Below, one piece after another: positions 42,514-54,516 of a stretch of 64,000 bases of DNA. This stretch comes from Shinisaurus crocodilurus (taxonomy: Eukaryota > Chordata > Lepidosauria > Squamata > Shinisauridae), in NCBI GenBank assembly GCA_021292165.1, contig CM037876.1, positions 289,641,938 through 289,705,937 on the forward strand. Direction: 5' to 3'. Position 1 is the stretch's first letter. The number at the start of each line of letters is the position of its first letter. The translations under genes were made by a program, and so were the position numbers. The notes below the pieces were generated by a model. The model ran no database searches. It was not told the origin of the DNA and saw only the letters and a list, made by a program, of their open reading frames with translations.

Positions 42514-42775
42514 GCAGAGCCAGCCCTATCATTAGACAGAGTGAGGTAATTGCCTCAGGTGGCATATGCTGTGGGGCAGTGGCGGGCAGCCTCCTGGCTG
42601 TTCCTGCTGGAGTCTCCAGCTGTTCCCCTCTCTTGGAGGACAGAACTGTACATGCCACACAACCTGCCCTGGCTCCCCTAAACTAGCCTGCTGCCTCAGG
42701 TGTGGTGGCGGACACTAACTCTGTTGCCAGTGTTGAAATAAAATTCAGCTGCCAGACCAGCCAGTTCCTGTACAT
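42514..42775. mobile_element. hAT-like element, left part, interrupted by CR1
   Basis: cagagccagccctatcattag ... gcctcaggtggcat matches the complement of the right end of the element at 8367-8689. The other end reappears at 43217-43290. Confidence 0.65.
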
Positions 42776-42776
42776 G

Positions 42777-43216
42777 GAATCATAGAAATCATAGAAAAGT
42801 AGAGTTGGAAGGGGCCTACAAGGCCATCGAGTCCAACCCCCTGCTCAATGCAGGAATCTAGGTCAAAGCATCCCTGACAGATGGCTGTCCAGCTGCACCT
42901 TGAATGCCTCCAGAGTGGGAGAGCCCACAACCTCCCTAGGTAGTTGATTCCATTGTCTTATTGCTCTGACAGTCAGGAAATTTTTCCTGATGTTTAGGTG
43001 GAATCTAGGTTCCTGTAACTTGAGCCCATTATTCCGTGTCCTGCAAACTGGGATGATCGAGAAGAGATCTTTGCCCTCCTCTGTGTGACATCCCTTCAAA
43101 TACTGGAAGAGTGCGATCATATCTCCCCCTCAGTCTCCTCTTCTGAAGGCTAAACATGCCCAGTTCTTTCAGTCTCTCCTCATAGGGCCTTGTTTCCAGT
43201 CCCTTTATCATCTTTG
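42777..43216 (-). pseudogene. CR1 LINE, 5'-truncated
   Basis: Minus strand: RRLRGRYD(R), [32 protein letters not shown] and [16 protein letters not shown], with the catagaaatcatag tail at 42779. It starts at [14 protein letters not shown], so only the last part of ORF2 is present. One frameshift lies near 43112. Confidence 0.92.
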
Positions 43217-43290
43217 AGGGGAGTGAATGGGGAGGGGACACCATCTTGTCCTTTGCCTTAGGCAGAAAAATGTCTAGAGCCAAACCTGAT
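43217..43290. mobile_element. hAT-like element, right part
   Basis: ccatcttgtcctttgccttaggcag...tctagagccaaacctg matches the complement of the left end of 8367-8689. Confidence 0.6.
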
Positions 43291-44880
43291 GAATGGAGCT
43301 GGATCTTGAAACATGCAGTCTGCTGCAGTTTCCAGTTTCTTCAGTTCACTTGTTTTTTGCAGTGTTTCTTTAGTACATATGTTTCATCAATGCACGTGTA
43401 CATGGGCAGCTTGTATAGAGCGTGAAGGACGTGACTGAAACAAAAAGAAACACGTGGGAAACTGCGCATGGGCAGCACTATGCACAACATTCGGGAATAA
43501 TAAGAAAAAGTTTCAGGTAGAAAACACTTTCCCATCACCTGCTGCACAGTCCTTTGAACTGGAGCCACGAGGGACAGAACCTTGGATCATCTGCATACAA
43601 AACATGTGCTCTACCACAGAGCTGTGATCCCCCTGCATTGGAGTTGTCTCCAATAATGCTTATAATTGGTGACCCCATTTCAAACTGAGCTAAGGGCAGA
43701 TTGCCCAGCACCAGTAGCATGTTGGATATAGTTTTGGGAGATATTGATTTTAATCCCCGCACTCCAATAAACTCTACCAGGCAGCCTTGGCAAACTTGTT
43801 CCCTCTCTCGGCAACAATCCCCTCTCTACACAAAATGGTAATAAGAATTACCTGCTTTGTATGGAATACTGTGAAGCTGAATGAAATGAGGGTTCTATGG
43901 CATACAGTACTACATTAGACAACCTGAAAGTGCAGCATAAATGAGAGGTGATAATAATAATGTATGCCCATTAGCTGGAGTCTGTTAACTGGATCTATGA
44001 CAGAATATGTCTCACAAATAAATGGGTGAGGAGGATGACTTTTTCAAAAATTATGACATGCCTGGTCAGAATGAATAATCTTGCATTTGGTTTTGCCTTG
44101 GTGGGTCAACCCAATGGTTACTTCATGTCATAACTCATTATGTTGCACCCTGTGACAGATACCAGATGACATAGCAGAACCACCAGCATGTTGAACGGCA
44201 AATTATATTTTTTAAAGCATATACACTATTCTTATCTGTTTCCTGCTGTGGTTTCAGCTAGAAAACTCCCATTGTGAATTCTTGTTATTAATTAGTGGCT
44301 TTGTATATCTGCATAAAGCACATATTTTTGAGATAGGGCACATGGTACATGAACTCCAGCAACTTGGGAGTAACTCAGCTTTTCAAAAAGAAAAAAAAAA
44401 GGTCTATGTTTGAAGTAAGCTAGGATAAAACAGAAATATGTCTGTAAGTGCAATATGATTATATTTTCTTTTAACTATTCCCTTTTGAGCAGGGGGTGGG
44501 TGGGGTAACCATTTGGTTATTTTAATTGGTAAGATAAATAGACACTTTTCACTTTAAGTAATATCTCTCCATGTTCAAGAAAGTTAAAGCCGTGGATGTT
44601 TTTCTCATTATTCTGATATTTGCTGATTATAACATGTGACAATATCAAGGAGCAGTTGTCAAAATGCCATCTGAAGAGTTTAGGTCTTAAAACCATGGTG
44701 TTTTCCATAGTTCTTAAAGGAACCCCTTGAAATTCTGAGTTTCCTAGTTTCATATTTGTATCTTGCCCTCTCTCCAAGATGCTGTTAGTGGGTTGTCCTT
44801 CTAACCAGATGAACCTGTTCTGGATGGGATTTCCCACCCCCTGAAGGAGAAGGATTGTCCTGGAGCCATCGTTGTTCCTT
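43291..44880. other. No gene; mostly unclassified
   Basis: 43556-43635 is a tRNA-like SINE head on the minus strand. 43900-44820 is AT-rich with no recognised repeat and may be partly unique sequence. Confidence 0.35.
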
Positions 44881-44889
44881 GAAGCTCAG

Positions 44890-45600
44890 GTGGCCTCAGT
44901 GGCATGGCGTGCCTTCTACTAGCTTCAGCTGGTGGCCCCTATCTGGACAGGGCTAACCGTAGCCTATGCTCGGGTAAACTCCAAGTTAGATTACTGCAAT
45001 GCTCTCTACATGGAACTGCCTTTCAAGATGGTTTGGAAGCTGCAGCTTGTGCAAAATGCAGTGGCCAGATTGATAGCAGGGACCAGGAGGTCTGAACATA
45101 GAACACCAATTCTGACCCTCTTGCACTGGCTGCCTGTACATTTCTGAGCCCAATTCATGGTGCTGGTACTGATCCTATAAAGTCTTACATGGCTTAAGAC
45201 CATGGTACCTGATACCAGTGCCTCTCCCAGTATGAGCCTACATGTACACTACAATAAACATCTGAGGCCCTCCTCCAAATGTCTCCAAAAGGGAGGTTCA
45301 CAACAAGGGAGAGGGCCTTCTCAGTGGTGGCTCCCTGATTGTAGAATGATCTCCCCAGTGAGGTACACCAGGCACCATTATTGTCATCTTTTGGTGCCAC
45401 GTTAACACTTTCCTCTACTCCCAGGCATTTGACAGTATATGATAAGGCTTTTGAACAGGTCCTGGGATTTTTTTTAAAAAATTGTTGATTGTTTTAAATT
45501 GTTTTTATATTTTTGTATGTTAATGGTTTCATATTGTTATCATGTTGGATTTTTAGGGTTTTGATCTTTGCTATTGGGTGGTATAGAAATGTTATGAAAT
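44890..45600 (+). pseudogene. L2-type LINE 3' end
   Basis: The frame at 44932-45147 reads SKLDYCNALYMELPFKM, KLQLVQNAVARLIAGTR and LTLLHWLPVHF, the L2 region from SKLDYCN to HWLPV. A stop then appears; gggagagggccttctcagtgg and gatttttagggttttgat follow in other frames. 5' truncated, inactive. Confidence 0.88.
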
Positions 45601-45694
45601 GAAATATCATGCTGCCTGAGACTATGGGCCTATCTAGGCTACCCTCTCCAATGGAAAATCTGCCTTCTCTTGGTACTGTTGCCATGGAGAAGAA

Positions 45695-45902
45695 GAAGGC
45701 CATCAGTAGCTACTAGTCCTGATTGGCTATATACTTCCTCCAGTATCAGAGGCAGTATGCCTAGGTACTCCATTTGCTGGGGAACATGGGCGAGAAGGTG
45801 CTGTTGCACTCATGTCCTGCTTGTGGGATCCCGTGGGCAGAATGCCTGAATGGATGGACCCTTGGTCTGATCAAGCACAGCTCTTCTTATGTTCTTATAC
45901 CA
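45695..45902 (-). repeat. Interspersed repeat family D, copy 3
   Basis: Minus-strand match to 698-1000: tactggaggaagtatatagcc, gcaggacatgagtgcaac, gtgggatcccacaagc and ataagaacataagaagagc. Confidence 0.8.
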
Positions 45903-46285
45903 TCAGAGGCATATTTGCTGGACACACAAGAGAAGCCCTTCTCAGTGGTCACTTCCAGGCTCTGGAACTTCCTGCCAAGGGGAAGCTAGGATGGCTCCTT
46001 CTTTGCTGTCCTTCCACCAGCAGGCAGAGGTGTTTTTTCTTCAGGCAGGCCTTTGGCATCTAAGCTGGTCAGTTGTTGTAGGAGGTTTTAATTGGTTGGT
46101 GCTATACATTTCTTTTGTTGTTGTTGTTGTTTTAACTGTGTTTTAATGTCTTTGTTTTTATTTTAGGTTCTAATTAAGATTTTATTTTTAATCTGGATTT
46201 TATTATTAGCCACCTTGAGTGCCATTTTCTGTGTGGCAGAGAGGCAGGATATAAAATAAATAAACAATAAATAAACAAACCAACA
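45903..46285 (+). pseudogene. L2-type LINE 3' end
   Basis: agagaagcccttctcagtgg and tggaacttcctgcc encode the AFSV and WN-LP boxes in decayed form, followed by a long T-rich 3' UTR with (GTT)n at 46117-46132 and a tail of ataaataaac. Confidence 0.75.
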
Positions 46286-46650
46286 ACAGCTCTCCAAGAC
46301 TTTAAGCTTTCAATCCTTTTTAACAAGAGATGCTAGGGATGAAGCCTGCAACGATATGTGTGCAAAGCATATGCAGTACCACTAGCCTATAGTGCCTCCC
46401 CTGTAGCACATGAATACACACCAGTGAGATGTCACTGGCTATGGTTCCACAACTCATGTCTATCGCTTGCTTCCAGATATACATCTCCCTTTCAGACCTG
46501 ATGTGTGGAGACCAATGGACATGCTGGAAACACAGTGGCCTGACAAAGTGGGAACCAGCTGTAAGTTTGGCTCTTAAGACTAGGATGGTCCAGAACTACT
46601 GGCATAGGCTTATAGCAAAAAAGATATGATGTCATGCAGCTTGTCCCCAA
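46286..46650. other. No gene; SINE head fragment
   Basis: 46335-46402 (gcaaagcatatgcagtaccac) is a tRNA-like head on the minus strand. The rest is unclassified. Confidence 0.4.
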
Positions 46651-46652
46651 GC

Positions 46653-47228
46653 TGTCATGGACCAGGACACCAAATCCTCTTCCTCAGAGGATCCTAACCC
46701 CTTTTCCTCCAAGGAGACTCCAAAGTTAATGGCTCAGGGAGAGGACTTGGCTATGGAAAGGCAGCATGAGGCTTCCACCTTCCCAGAACCTAGTTCACCA
46801 GAAAGACCACAGGAGTTGGCTTCTCTGCATCCAGAGGAAGTCAGCATTACCATCCACAGTCTCTGAGGACTTGGGCCACAAGGACACTAGCATGCTCCAG
46901 TCACTCCCATATTGTCACAGCCTGAGATTGCTAAAACAGGCCATGCCCCTTTAAGAGACGAAGGCTCAGTCAGTATGGAGGCAGGGCCAACCAGCCTAAA
47001 GGTTGCTACATTTCAATTTAAATCTCAGTCTTGCTCTTGTCTTTGTTCGAGCAATATAATACAAGCAACCTAGTCTAGCTTCCAGTCCCAGCACCTCTTG
47101 GGGCTTTCCGTGGTGCGGATCTCTTTCTGTCTTGGTTCCTGAGAAACCTGAGCCAACCTGAAACCTGCTCAAGATCTGATCCTGCAATTCTAGCTACATC
47201 ACTGAGCATCATCAGAACCCACAGTCTG
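46653..47228 (+). mobile_element. LTR-like block
   Basis: Opens tgtcatggaccaggacacc, then cctcttcctcagaggatcc, similar to the start of the block at 12046. It ends about cagaacccaca. TG...CA ends would fit an LTR, but no target duplication or TATA/polyA order was established. Confidence 0.45.
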
Positions 47229-48090
47229 AAATGGTACAGAAGCCCACTTTGATTTGGATTGAGGAAATCAAATATCTGCCACTCACCAGAAAACTACTAG
47301 AGTCAAAAGCCTGCCTTACAGTGCCCCCAGGGATGTCTTCTCTCTCTGCTGGATGTGTGGATCTGGCTGAAAGTTTACCCTGCTATAAACTGAAAGTACA
47401 AAGTTCAGAATCACTTATCTGATTATGCAGTGGTGTAGAACATAGAATTAAGCTCAGGCTATAATTTGCGCATTTTGCTGTCTTCAGAAGAAAGACAATG
47501 AACATTTTTTGCGGGGAGTGCCTCTTCATACAGAGGATGTAAAGTCAGATGCAGATGTACATGGGCTCCTGATTTGATGTTATGCTAAGAGCTGTGTTGA
47601 ACAAGTGGCACATTGTATACTTCCTAGCACTGGGGTGTAGGATTATGCAATGATTTCAGAACAAAAAGATCAACAAGTTAAACCCCCTTAAAACAAAGGA
47701 TATCCCACGATGTTACTAATTCCCTTTTATGCCACCACTGAGCGATACCTTTCTTCTTGCTGATGTTTCCATTCATACAAGAGCTTCTTTCTTGATTCCA
47801 GCCTATTGGTATCCAAGCAACTGTGACAATGCCAAAGTGCACTCTGGTGGATGTTTTACAGTCAGCACTGTGGTACATTATTGTTTGAGGCCGCTTAATG
47901 ATCATCACCTAAGTCCAAATTAAGAGTTTTCCTTTCTGCTTGGGAATGCATCTATTCAGGGATTTGGAAAACTGTCAACGTCAGGAAAAATTCTGATTCA
48001 TTCTGAGCTATGGTCAACACCAGTGTTTACGCCTCAGCACTTGTACAAAACACACCCAAAAAAGTGAAAGAAGTATCTCGCTGTTTACCT
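47229..48090. other. No gene seen
   Basis: Unclassified sequence without recognised repeats. Confidence 0.35.
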
Positions 48091-48097
48091 TCATCCT

Positions 48098-48372
48098 CAT
48101 AAGAACGTAAGAAGAGTCATGCTGGATCAGACCAAGGATCCATCCAGTCAGGCATTCTGTTCACACAGTGGCCAACCAGCTGCCCACATGATCCCACAAG
48201 CAGGACATGAGTGCAACAGCACCATCCCACTCATGCTCCCCAGAAACTGGTGTACACAGGCATCCTGCCTCTGATACTGGAGGTAGCATATAGGACTAGT
48301 AGCCATTGATAGCTTTCTCCTCCATGAATTTGTCCAGTCCCCTTTTAAAGCCCTCCAAATTGGTGGCCAATT
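48098..48372 (+). repeat. Interspersed repeat family D, copy 2
   Basis: ataagaacgtaagaagagtcatgctgg..., ending ccctccaaattggtggcc, closely similar to 698-1000. Confidence 0.88.
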
Positions 48373-48469
48373 TCCTCACCATAGTTCTACATGATGTAAG
48401 CAGGCAACTGTGCAAGAGAGCTTTGGATATGTATTTACCTCATTTGCTGCATGACAGTAAAGGTTGTGT

Positions 48470-48655
48470 GACCACAGCTCAGTGGTTGAGCAGCCGCTTT
48501 GCATGTGGAAGGTGCCAGGTTTAATTCCCAGCATCTCTAGGCAGGTCTAGAAAAACATCTGCTTAAAACTCTGGAGAGCCGCTGTCAGTCAGTGTCAACA
48601 CTACTGGGTTAGATGAACCAATGATCTGACTCAGTATAAGGCACCTTGCTATGAA
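48470..48655 (+). mobile_element. tRNA-derived SINE
   Basis: Head cagctcagtggttgagcagc (A box) and ccaggtttaattccc (B box), body ctggagagccgctgtcagtc, tail gatctgactcagtataaggc...ttgctatg. Confidence 0.85.
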
Positions 48656-48668
48656 ACTGTCCTGTTCC

Positions 48669-48684
48669 ACCCCCCCCCAACACA

Positions 48685-48718
<34 letters not shown>

Positions 48719-48719
48719 A
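48669..48719. repeat. C-run, (CA)n and (GA)n microsatellite
   Basis: cccccccc, then about 12 CA units, then about 8 GA units. Confidence 0.93.
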
Positions 48720-49400
48720 GGCAATCAGTCTCAGACAGTCTTTTATTGGTGCAATCTCCTTGACCAGTGAATTGATCTCTTAGAGGCAATCAATGCCCAG
48801 CAATACAAAATCACCACCCGGTTGTGCTGTACAAAGTCCGCTCACCAAAGCCCAACAAACGTACCAGAAATCCAAGGATGTGGGAAGTAGTTCAGAACGA
48901 AGGAGTGTTGTCACCTACAATGGACCAGTGGAACTACCAAAGTTTATATACAGTGAGAGGAAGCACTACTAAGAATCACTGTCTGATTGGATCCTGACAG
49001 GGAAACTGGCCCCTCAACCTATGACTCCTCCGGATAGGCCGTTTCTGTACTGCCCTTTTTTTGCTGATGCCTTGCCAACGGACCCATCTCAGAAACCCCC
49101 TCCCCCAGAGAGGCTGCCTCCTGGTGCTCAGTTGCCATAGACGAAGTCCCTGACTGAGAAGGGGAAGCTCTGTCCAAGGCCAAGTCTCCCAGCTGAGGAG
49201 AGTTAACTGACTTAACATACAGCCTCAATTGTCTCTCCCTCCCCTTGTTCACTGGGCAGTGGGAGGCCTGGCATGACTGCACTGCCTCATCTTGAAGGCC
49301 CCGCAGCTGGAGCTGACTCTCTCAGCTCTTCCCCAGGGGCAGAATCTGTGTCCAACCTTGAATCTCCCTCTGTGCTAGGGCAAGGCCCCACAGAAACTAT
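48720..49400 (-). mobile_element. LTR-like element
   Basis: On the minus strand a purine-rich U3-like stretch is followed by a TATA-like ctgtatataaacttt (complement of 48938-48952) and AATAAAAGACTGTC (complement near 48737-48750), the expected order for an LTR. Ends are approximate. Confidence 0.55.
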
Positions 49401-49434
49401 GCAAGAGAGCTATTGATACTGATTAACCTCATTT

Positions 49435-49642
49435 GCTGCATAATGGTTATTTGACCATAGCTGAGGATGCAGAAGGCTCCAAGTTCAATTTTTGGCACCT
49501 ATATGTTAAAAACGATTAGCTAGCAGGTCACGTGAAAGAACTCTGTCTGAGACCCTGGATTGCTACTGCCAGGCAGAGAAGGCAGCACTGGCCTAGATGG
49601 ACAAAATAGTTTGATCCTGGCATAAGACAGCTTGCTATGTTC
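49435..49642 (+). mobile_element. tRNA-derived SINE, diverged
   Basis: accatagctgaggatgcagaaggctcc, a decayed B box aagttcaatttttgg, and tail cactggcctagatggacaaaat...taagacagcttgctatg. Confidence 0.72.
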
Positions 49643-50939
49643 CTTTTCTGCATTCATAAAACTATTGATTTTAATTTGCGCTCCACTGTGAACAGATCAA
49701 CTTTTTCTTTAAAAAAAAACTTGATTGGTTGTCTGAAAGGATGGTATGTCCAGGGAAATAATTGCATTGCCATATTAAGGTTGCAAGTTATTTACTTACT
49801 TTATTTTAAATCTTTCTAGATTGCCTTTAAGGGCAAAAGCCTTCCCAAACTGGCTCACATAATAAAATCCCATACAATACTAAAACAGCAAAAATCAATA
49901 AAATCAATAAACGCCAGCAATAACAACAAACAGCCAACACCAATCCAATAGTCCCAATAATGGGACTTACCTGGAAGTAAGTCCCATTAAACTCAATGGC
50001 ACTTACTTCTGAGTATACAGGTATTGGATGGCACTGTCAGTTGCTGTTGCAACAAAATTACAATCCTCATCATGCTGTGTCTATGTGTGCTAAACTTTTA
50101 TAATTTCATTTCCTCTTATTCCCATTTTTCCATTTATGCTACCCCCCCCCCCCGTGGCCATGAATCAAAATCAATTCTGTAATTTTGCCACATTTTCAGG
50201 ACAGCTTTGGGTGGAAAAGCCTTTACACTAAAAGTGTTAAATAGATGGGGTGGACAACCTTTTGGTGTGGGTTAATTCACACATGCGTGTTCATCACCTG
50301 ATGTGTCAAAACTTGATGACTCTCAGCCAAATGTGTGAACAGCCCAGTTCTTTCTGTGTTGAAAACTCTGTTTGAGTTGATGGGTGAAGTGCAAGTTGTT
50401 GTCTTTTTCCTTTGGTAGTTCATGATGGCTGATTCACACATGCAAGACATTACTTGAAGCTACGGTCACCTCTAGTTTTGTAGGGTTACAGTCATATGGG
50501 CCTCCAATAGGGATATTTAAGGTCCTTCCAGGCGAAGATTTCTTGGATGTCAGACATAGATGGGTTCAGGTCAAAGAAGCACCTGCAAACCATATAGTTG
50601 TCTGATTCATGCTGGTCCAATTGACACATCAGGGCTTAACGGGGTCAGCAAGGTAGAGCCACTCATTCCCAGTAATCATTTCTATAGAGATTGTTGCAAC
50701 AAATAAAAATAAATCCCATATAGCTGTGTGTGTGTGTGTGTGTGTTTGGAAGACTGTACCCTGCAGTGCTAGTTTAGCACCAGATCATGCAAGCAGCAAA
50801 CAATTAGCTGGGATATGGACACAGTTGTGGAGTGTCCAGAGGTAATGTTTTATGGGTGATTTGAGCACTGACCACCTGTTTTCCTGTGACAATTGCTGCT
50901 GCGCCAACGGATATGGGTGGACACTTATGAATGGCCCCA
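49643..50939. other. No gene; LINE-tail-like and MITE pieces
   Basis: 49795-49960 resembles a reversed LINE 3' UTR. 49965-50030 holds the cttacctggaagtaagtcccatt MITE core. A C-run is at 50143-50153 and (TG)n at 50725-50744. Confidence 0.45.
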
Positions 50940-51053
50940 AAAGAGGAAATGCATCACCAAAGCAGGACAAAAGAGGATATCGATTTGCATAAAATTTGCA
51001 TGTGTTAATTTACCTGTATAGAGGCAAATTTAGAGATAATTTAAATAATTTAA

Positions 51054-51141
51054 GGGCGCAATCCTATGCATATTTAGACAGAAAATAAGGGCTGGGAGTT
51101 GTAGGCCTTTTTTCTGTCTAATCACGCATTGGATCGCACCC
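51054..51141. mobile_element. Harbinger-like MITE, family B, in family E
   Basis: 88 bp, ends GGGCGCAATCCTATGCATA and GGATCGCACCC, flanked by TTAA on both sides (51050-51053 and 51142-51145). Uninserted family E copies read taatttaaatag here. Confidence 0.85.
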
Positions 51142-51290
51142 TTAAATAGAAACACAGTAGATCTTACCATAACATGGAAGACTGTGACGAGGTGGCCTGT
51201 GTGCCTCCTGTTCAGGTGTTAATTGTTGATGGGCAAGAGTTCTTATGGTTCGTTATCTTGGAATGGGACAGAATTGCCTTTCCAATAGAG

Positions 51291-51425
51291 CAGTGTTCTC
51301 CAACCTTGGGTCCGCAGATGTTTTTGGCCTACAACTCCCAGCATGCCCCAGCCAGCATAGCTGGCTGGGGCATGCTGGGAGTTGTAGGCCAAAAACACCT
51401 GCGGACCCAAGGTTGGAGAACACTG
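51291..51425. mobile_element. hAT MITE family A, complete, with perfect target duplication
   Basis: 135-bp palindrome with identical 8-mer caatagag at 51283-51290 and 51426-51433. Arms almost identical. Confidence 0.95.
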
Positions 51426-51750
51426 CAATAGAGGATGCCTTCAAACAGAGGAGGGTCCTCTGGTAGCCCCTCAAAAGCCCTCTGCAAAAGAGGACACATG
51501 GCCACCCTACCACTTGGGTGCTGCTGCTACTGGCTCATCAAAACATTTACAGTAACTCCTGTATGCCACAAAAGAGGTAATTGTTTTGTTGTTGGGTTTT
51601 TCTGGAGAGGAACCTCCTGTTCTGCACTCCAGTTGCTGCTGGGAAAAATATCTGAAGGTGTCTATACTGAGCCTCAGTAATCTGAAGCTAATAAATGGAG
51701 TTGGTCAGAAGGATTTACTACTGCTGGCGCTAAATTATAAGAACTTGGAG

Positions 51751-51984
51751 CCAGGGCCCACGTCAAGGGTAGGCATGGTTGGGAACTTGCCAAGGGCCCA
51801 CACACTCTAGTAGGGGCCCACTGACAAGAGCCCCCTGGAGTTGATCCTCCTCTTCCCCATTGCAACCTGCTTGTTCACCTGCCTCTTGCTCTGGCCCAGA
51901 CAATGGTGGTGGCGAGGAGGAGGAGCAGATGCCATGGCCTACCTGCTCACTGGCTTTCTGCCTGTCAAGCAAGCAGGAGCAATG

Positions 51985-52032
<48 letters not shown>

Positions 52033-52124
52033 CAATAGCAGCTGGTGACAATGATGGTGAGAAGATTGACTCACTGAGGGAGGGGGCCCATTGAGGGTGT
52101 CTTGCCCAAGGGCCCTGCTTGCAG
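51751..52124. mobile_element. hAT-like element with (GA)n inside
   Basis: Starts CAGGGCCCACGTCAAGG and ends TTGCCCAAGGGCCCTG, an inverted match. Flanking 8-mers cttggagc and cttgcagt share only half of their bases. A (GA)n run of about 21 units lies at 51988-52029. Confidence 0.6.
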
Positions 52125-52715
52125 TCACGAGATGGGATGAAAAACTCTATTTCCATTCAAACAAAACACCTTCTCAACCTCTGCAGTGGGAAAAAAAATT
52201 GCTTTGAAACCGAAGCTAGCATATTAAGAATTTCCATTCTTTCCTTTCACAATTGTTGTGAGGGATTGCAAAAACATTTCACAGCCTTGTGACCTTACAG
52301 AGCCCGACTCAACCTTTTTGGGGCTCACTGTTGCTGCTGGGCAGTGCTCTTGTGGCATAAAGCCATTAAAAAAAAAGTGAACATGCTCTCTTGAGACTGG
52401 GGGAAATTGATAGATTTGTCCTATTGGGGCTATTATAAGTTTCTCAGCATTTGTAGCCTGCCCCTTTGCATCCAGGGCTGGGCAGGGCAAACAGGAATTA
52501 AACCCACATCCAAAGAATATTGTGGGTTGAACAGTTGTTAGAGGGTTGTCGCTTCACCAAATACTGTCAGCTGAGACATATATTAAAAGGTTAGAGAAAG
52601 AATCTTTCTGCCTTTCCCCAGTTCTTTTCTTTTTATAGTCCACTGCAAAACAATAAAGCTAAAAAGGCTGTACATAATGCGTGTATATTTTGTTGTGCTT
52701 TTTACTCCCCACCTT
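52125..52715. other. No gene seen
   Basis: Unclassified sequence; no domain in short frames. Confidence 0.35.
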
Positions 52716-52719
52716 TCCC

Positions 52720-53090
52720 AAAGGAGTCTATGTACAACCCACACTAATTGTAGGTTTTTCTGAAAATGCAGTATGAATCATTTATAAATAATGAGACTTT
52801 AAAATCCCTAAAAGACTCCCTGAGGTATTCAGTATTTCAGCATAAAATAACTGTTAAATGGAGTTATTCTGAATTAGCTTTTACTGGAAAGTGGTGAAAA
52901 TAAAAGTTTGCTGTGAATGTGCTGTAATTCTTTTACACAGGTATCCGGGGTAATTGACAAGCGATTTTCATAATTCAGGTTTTAGCAAAGGAATCAACTG
53001 AAGTGGCTAACATTAAATGAAGGGAACCGCTGTTCAAACACAGCTTTCAAGACAGGAGGGGGGAGGGGGGAAAACTGCGTGAGATGTCGG
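52720..53090. promoter_or_regulatory. Candidate conserved noncoding element
   Basis: Repeat-free AT-rich sequence with words such as ggtaattgacaagcg, tcataattcagg, ttctgaattagc and aatcatttataaataatg. The composition matches known vertebrate noncoding enhancers, but no alignment is available. Confidence 0.35.
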
Positions 53091-54510
53091 TTTCCAAGGG
53101 GCTAGTGTTGAGACCTAAAAACTTAATTCCAGCTGTAAAATAAAAACACAGACGTGACGGCTCAGTTACAAATTTATACATACACCCTTCCCCATATTCT
53201 AACTCCTAGTAAAAGGTTTTTTTAAAATATATATATTCTCTCCCTCCCTCTCTCTCTCTTTCCTTCCTTTCCTTCCCTCTCCTCTCTTTTAGCAGTGATT
53301 ATTTTAATGCAGAGATAACCCCGGAATGGCATAGACGTTGTGGAGGATTTCTATGACTCCTTTTGGACTTGGTAACCTTAACTGTCCATTCCTACCTGGT
53401 GTACAATCAGAGGTTATATTTGATCTGAAGTGTAGAATTATGCAGAGGAGGCTCCCTCCATACTTTGTATTTGATTGACAAATTGGTCTGTCACTCAAAA
53501 GCTCCTTCAACTTATCGAGAGCAGTAAAGAAAATTATCTGTTCTGTGCATATGGGAAGAGAAGCTTTGTTCATTAACCTCTAGACTGCCGGATCTGTAGT
53601 GCGCGTACAGCTTCAAGGAAGGCACTCTCTACATGAGGAGTACACAAAAGAGACAGGTGCGTGGCATTATTGTGTGCTTCTGTCTCAGTTTCTGTTTACG
53701 TGAACAGATATACCTTTAGGTTTCTCTGTTAAACTGGAGGCCTCTGTCAATTCATCTCGGGATGTGCAGTTACGTGCAAATGAAAACATTAGGTGAAGTT
53801 TTAATAATAAAATTAGTGCTGTTACATTTCCCAGAAGTTTTCTTCTCCTTCCAAAGAAGTTTCCATTTTTCTGCTTCATTCTCAGGGTGCTTAAAAATTT
53901 TTGAATTTCTTTTGGTGATGTCTTTGAGTGTACCTCATCATTAAGAGGGTGAGGGTGCTGTGTTCTTTCTTTCTCCATTGGTCTCTGCAGCCTTCCTAGC
54001 TGCCTCTGCTTCCTGATCTGCAAAACTGCCAGTAACCATTGGTGGTTATCATTATGTCTTCCCCAGGAGTTTAACTGAAGCAGGGAAATTGGGGAGGCTA
54101 CCGGCTGCTAGGGAGATGATTGTACAACAATGAAAGGAAGGATACTCATATATACACCCCACAGCTGCCTCATAACTAAAGTAAGTGCAAGAACCGCACA
54201 TCCCAACTACAAGATTTCATCGATAATTTTTCTTCTCCTTTGATTTTTTTTTTCTCTAAAAGGAATTTCTTTTCTATCAAATTGAAAGAGAATGGCTGAA
54301 AAAAATGCAAAGATTTTTTTTGACACAACACTAAGTTAAAATAGAATTTCATTATAAGTAGGCAGTAACATTTGAGGGATTGATGCGCTACATATACTAT
54401 GGCCACTTAAGATTTGTGTGTTTACAAATACAACACATGAGGTATATTTGGCTGCAGCAGTTCACTGTTAATAAATAAAATTGCAACACTGAGTCAATTA
54501 ATTAGAGTAA
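53091..54510. other. No gene; CT-rich tract, otherwise repeat-poor
   Basis: A CT-rich tract runs from 53235 to 53290. The remainder has no recognised interspersed repeat. Frames of 76-112 aa on the minus strand carry no domain. Confidence 0.35.
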
Positions 54511-54516
54511 TCAATA

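Larger units (their letters stand above)
50940..51510 (+). repeat. Interspersed repeat family E, carrying two MITE insertions
   Basis: Family words (gaggaaatgcatcacc, gcataaaatttgcatg, gaagactgtgacgagg, aaacagaggagggtcctc, gaggacacatggccacc) in order, broken at 51054-51141 and 51291-51425 by MITEs. Removing each insertion and one target copy restores the family sequence. Confidence 0.88.

Noticed and set aside
43556..43635. Functional tRNA gene
   Set aside because: The A- and B-box-like words belong to a SINE head; no full cloverleaf with a proper acceptor stem can be drawn.
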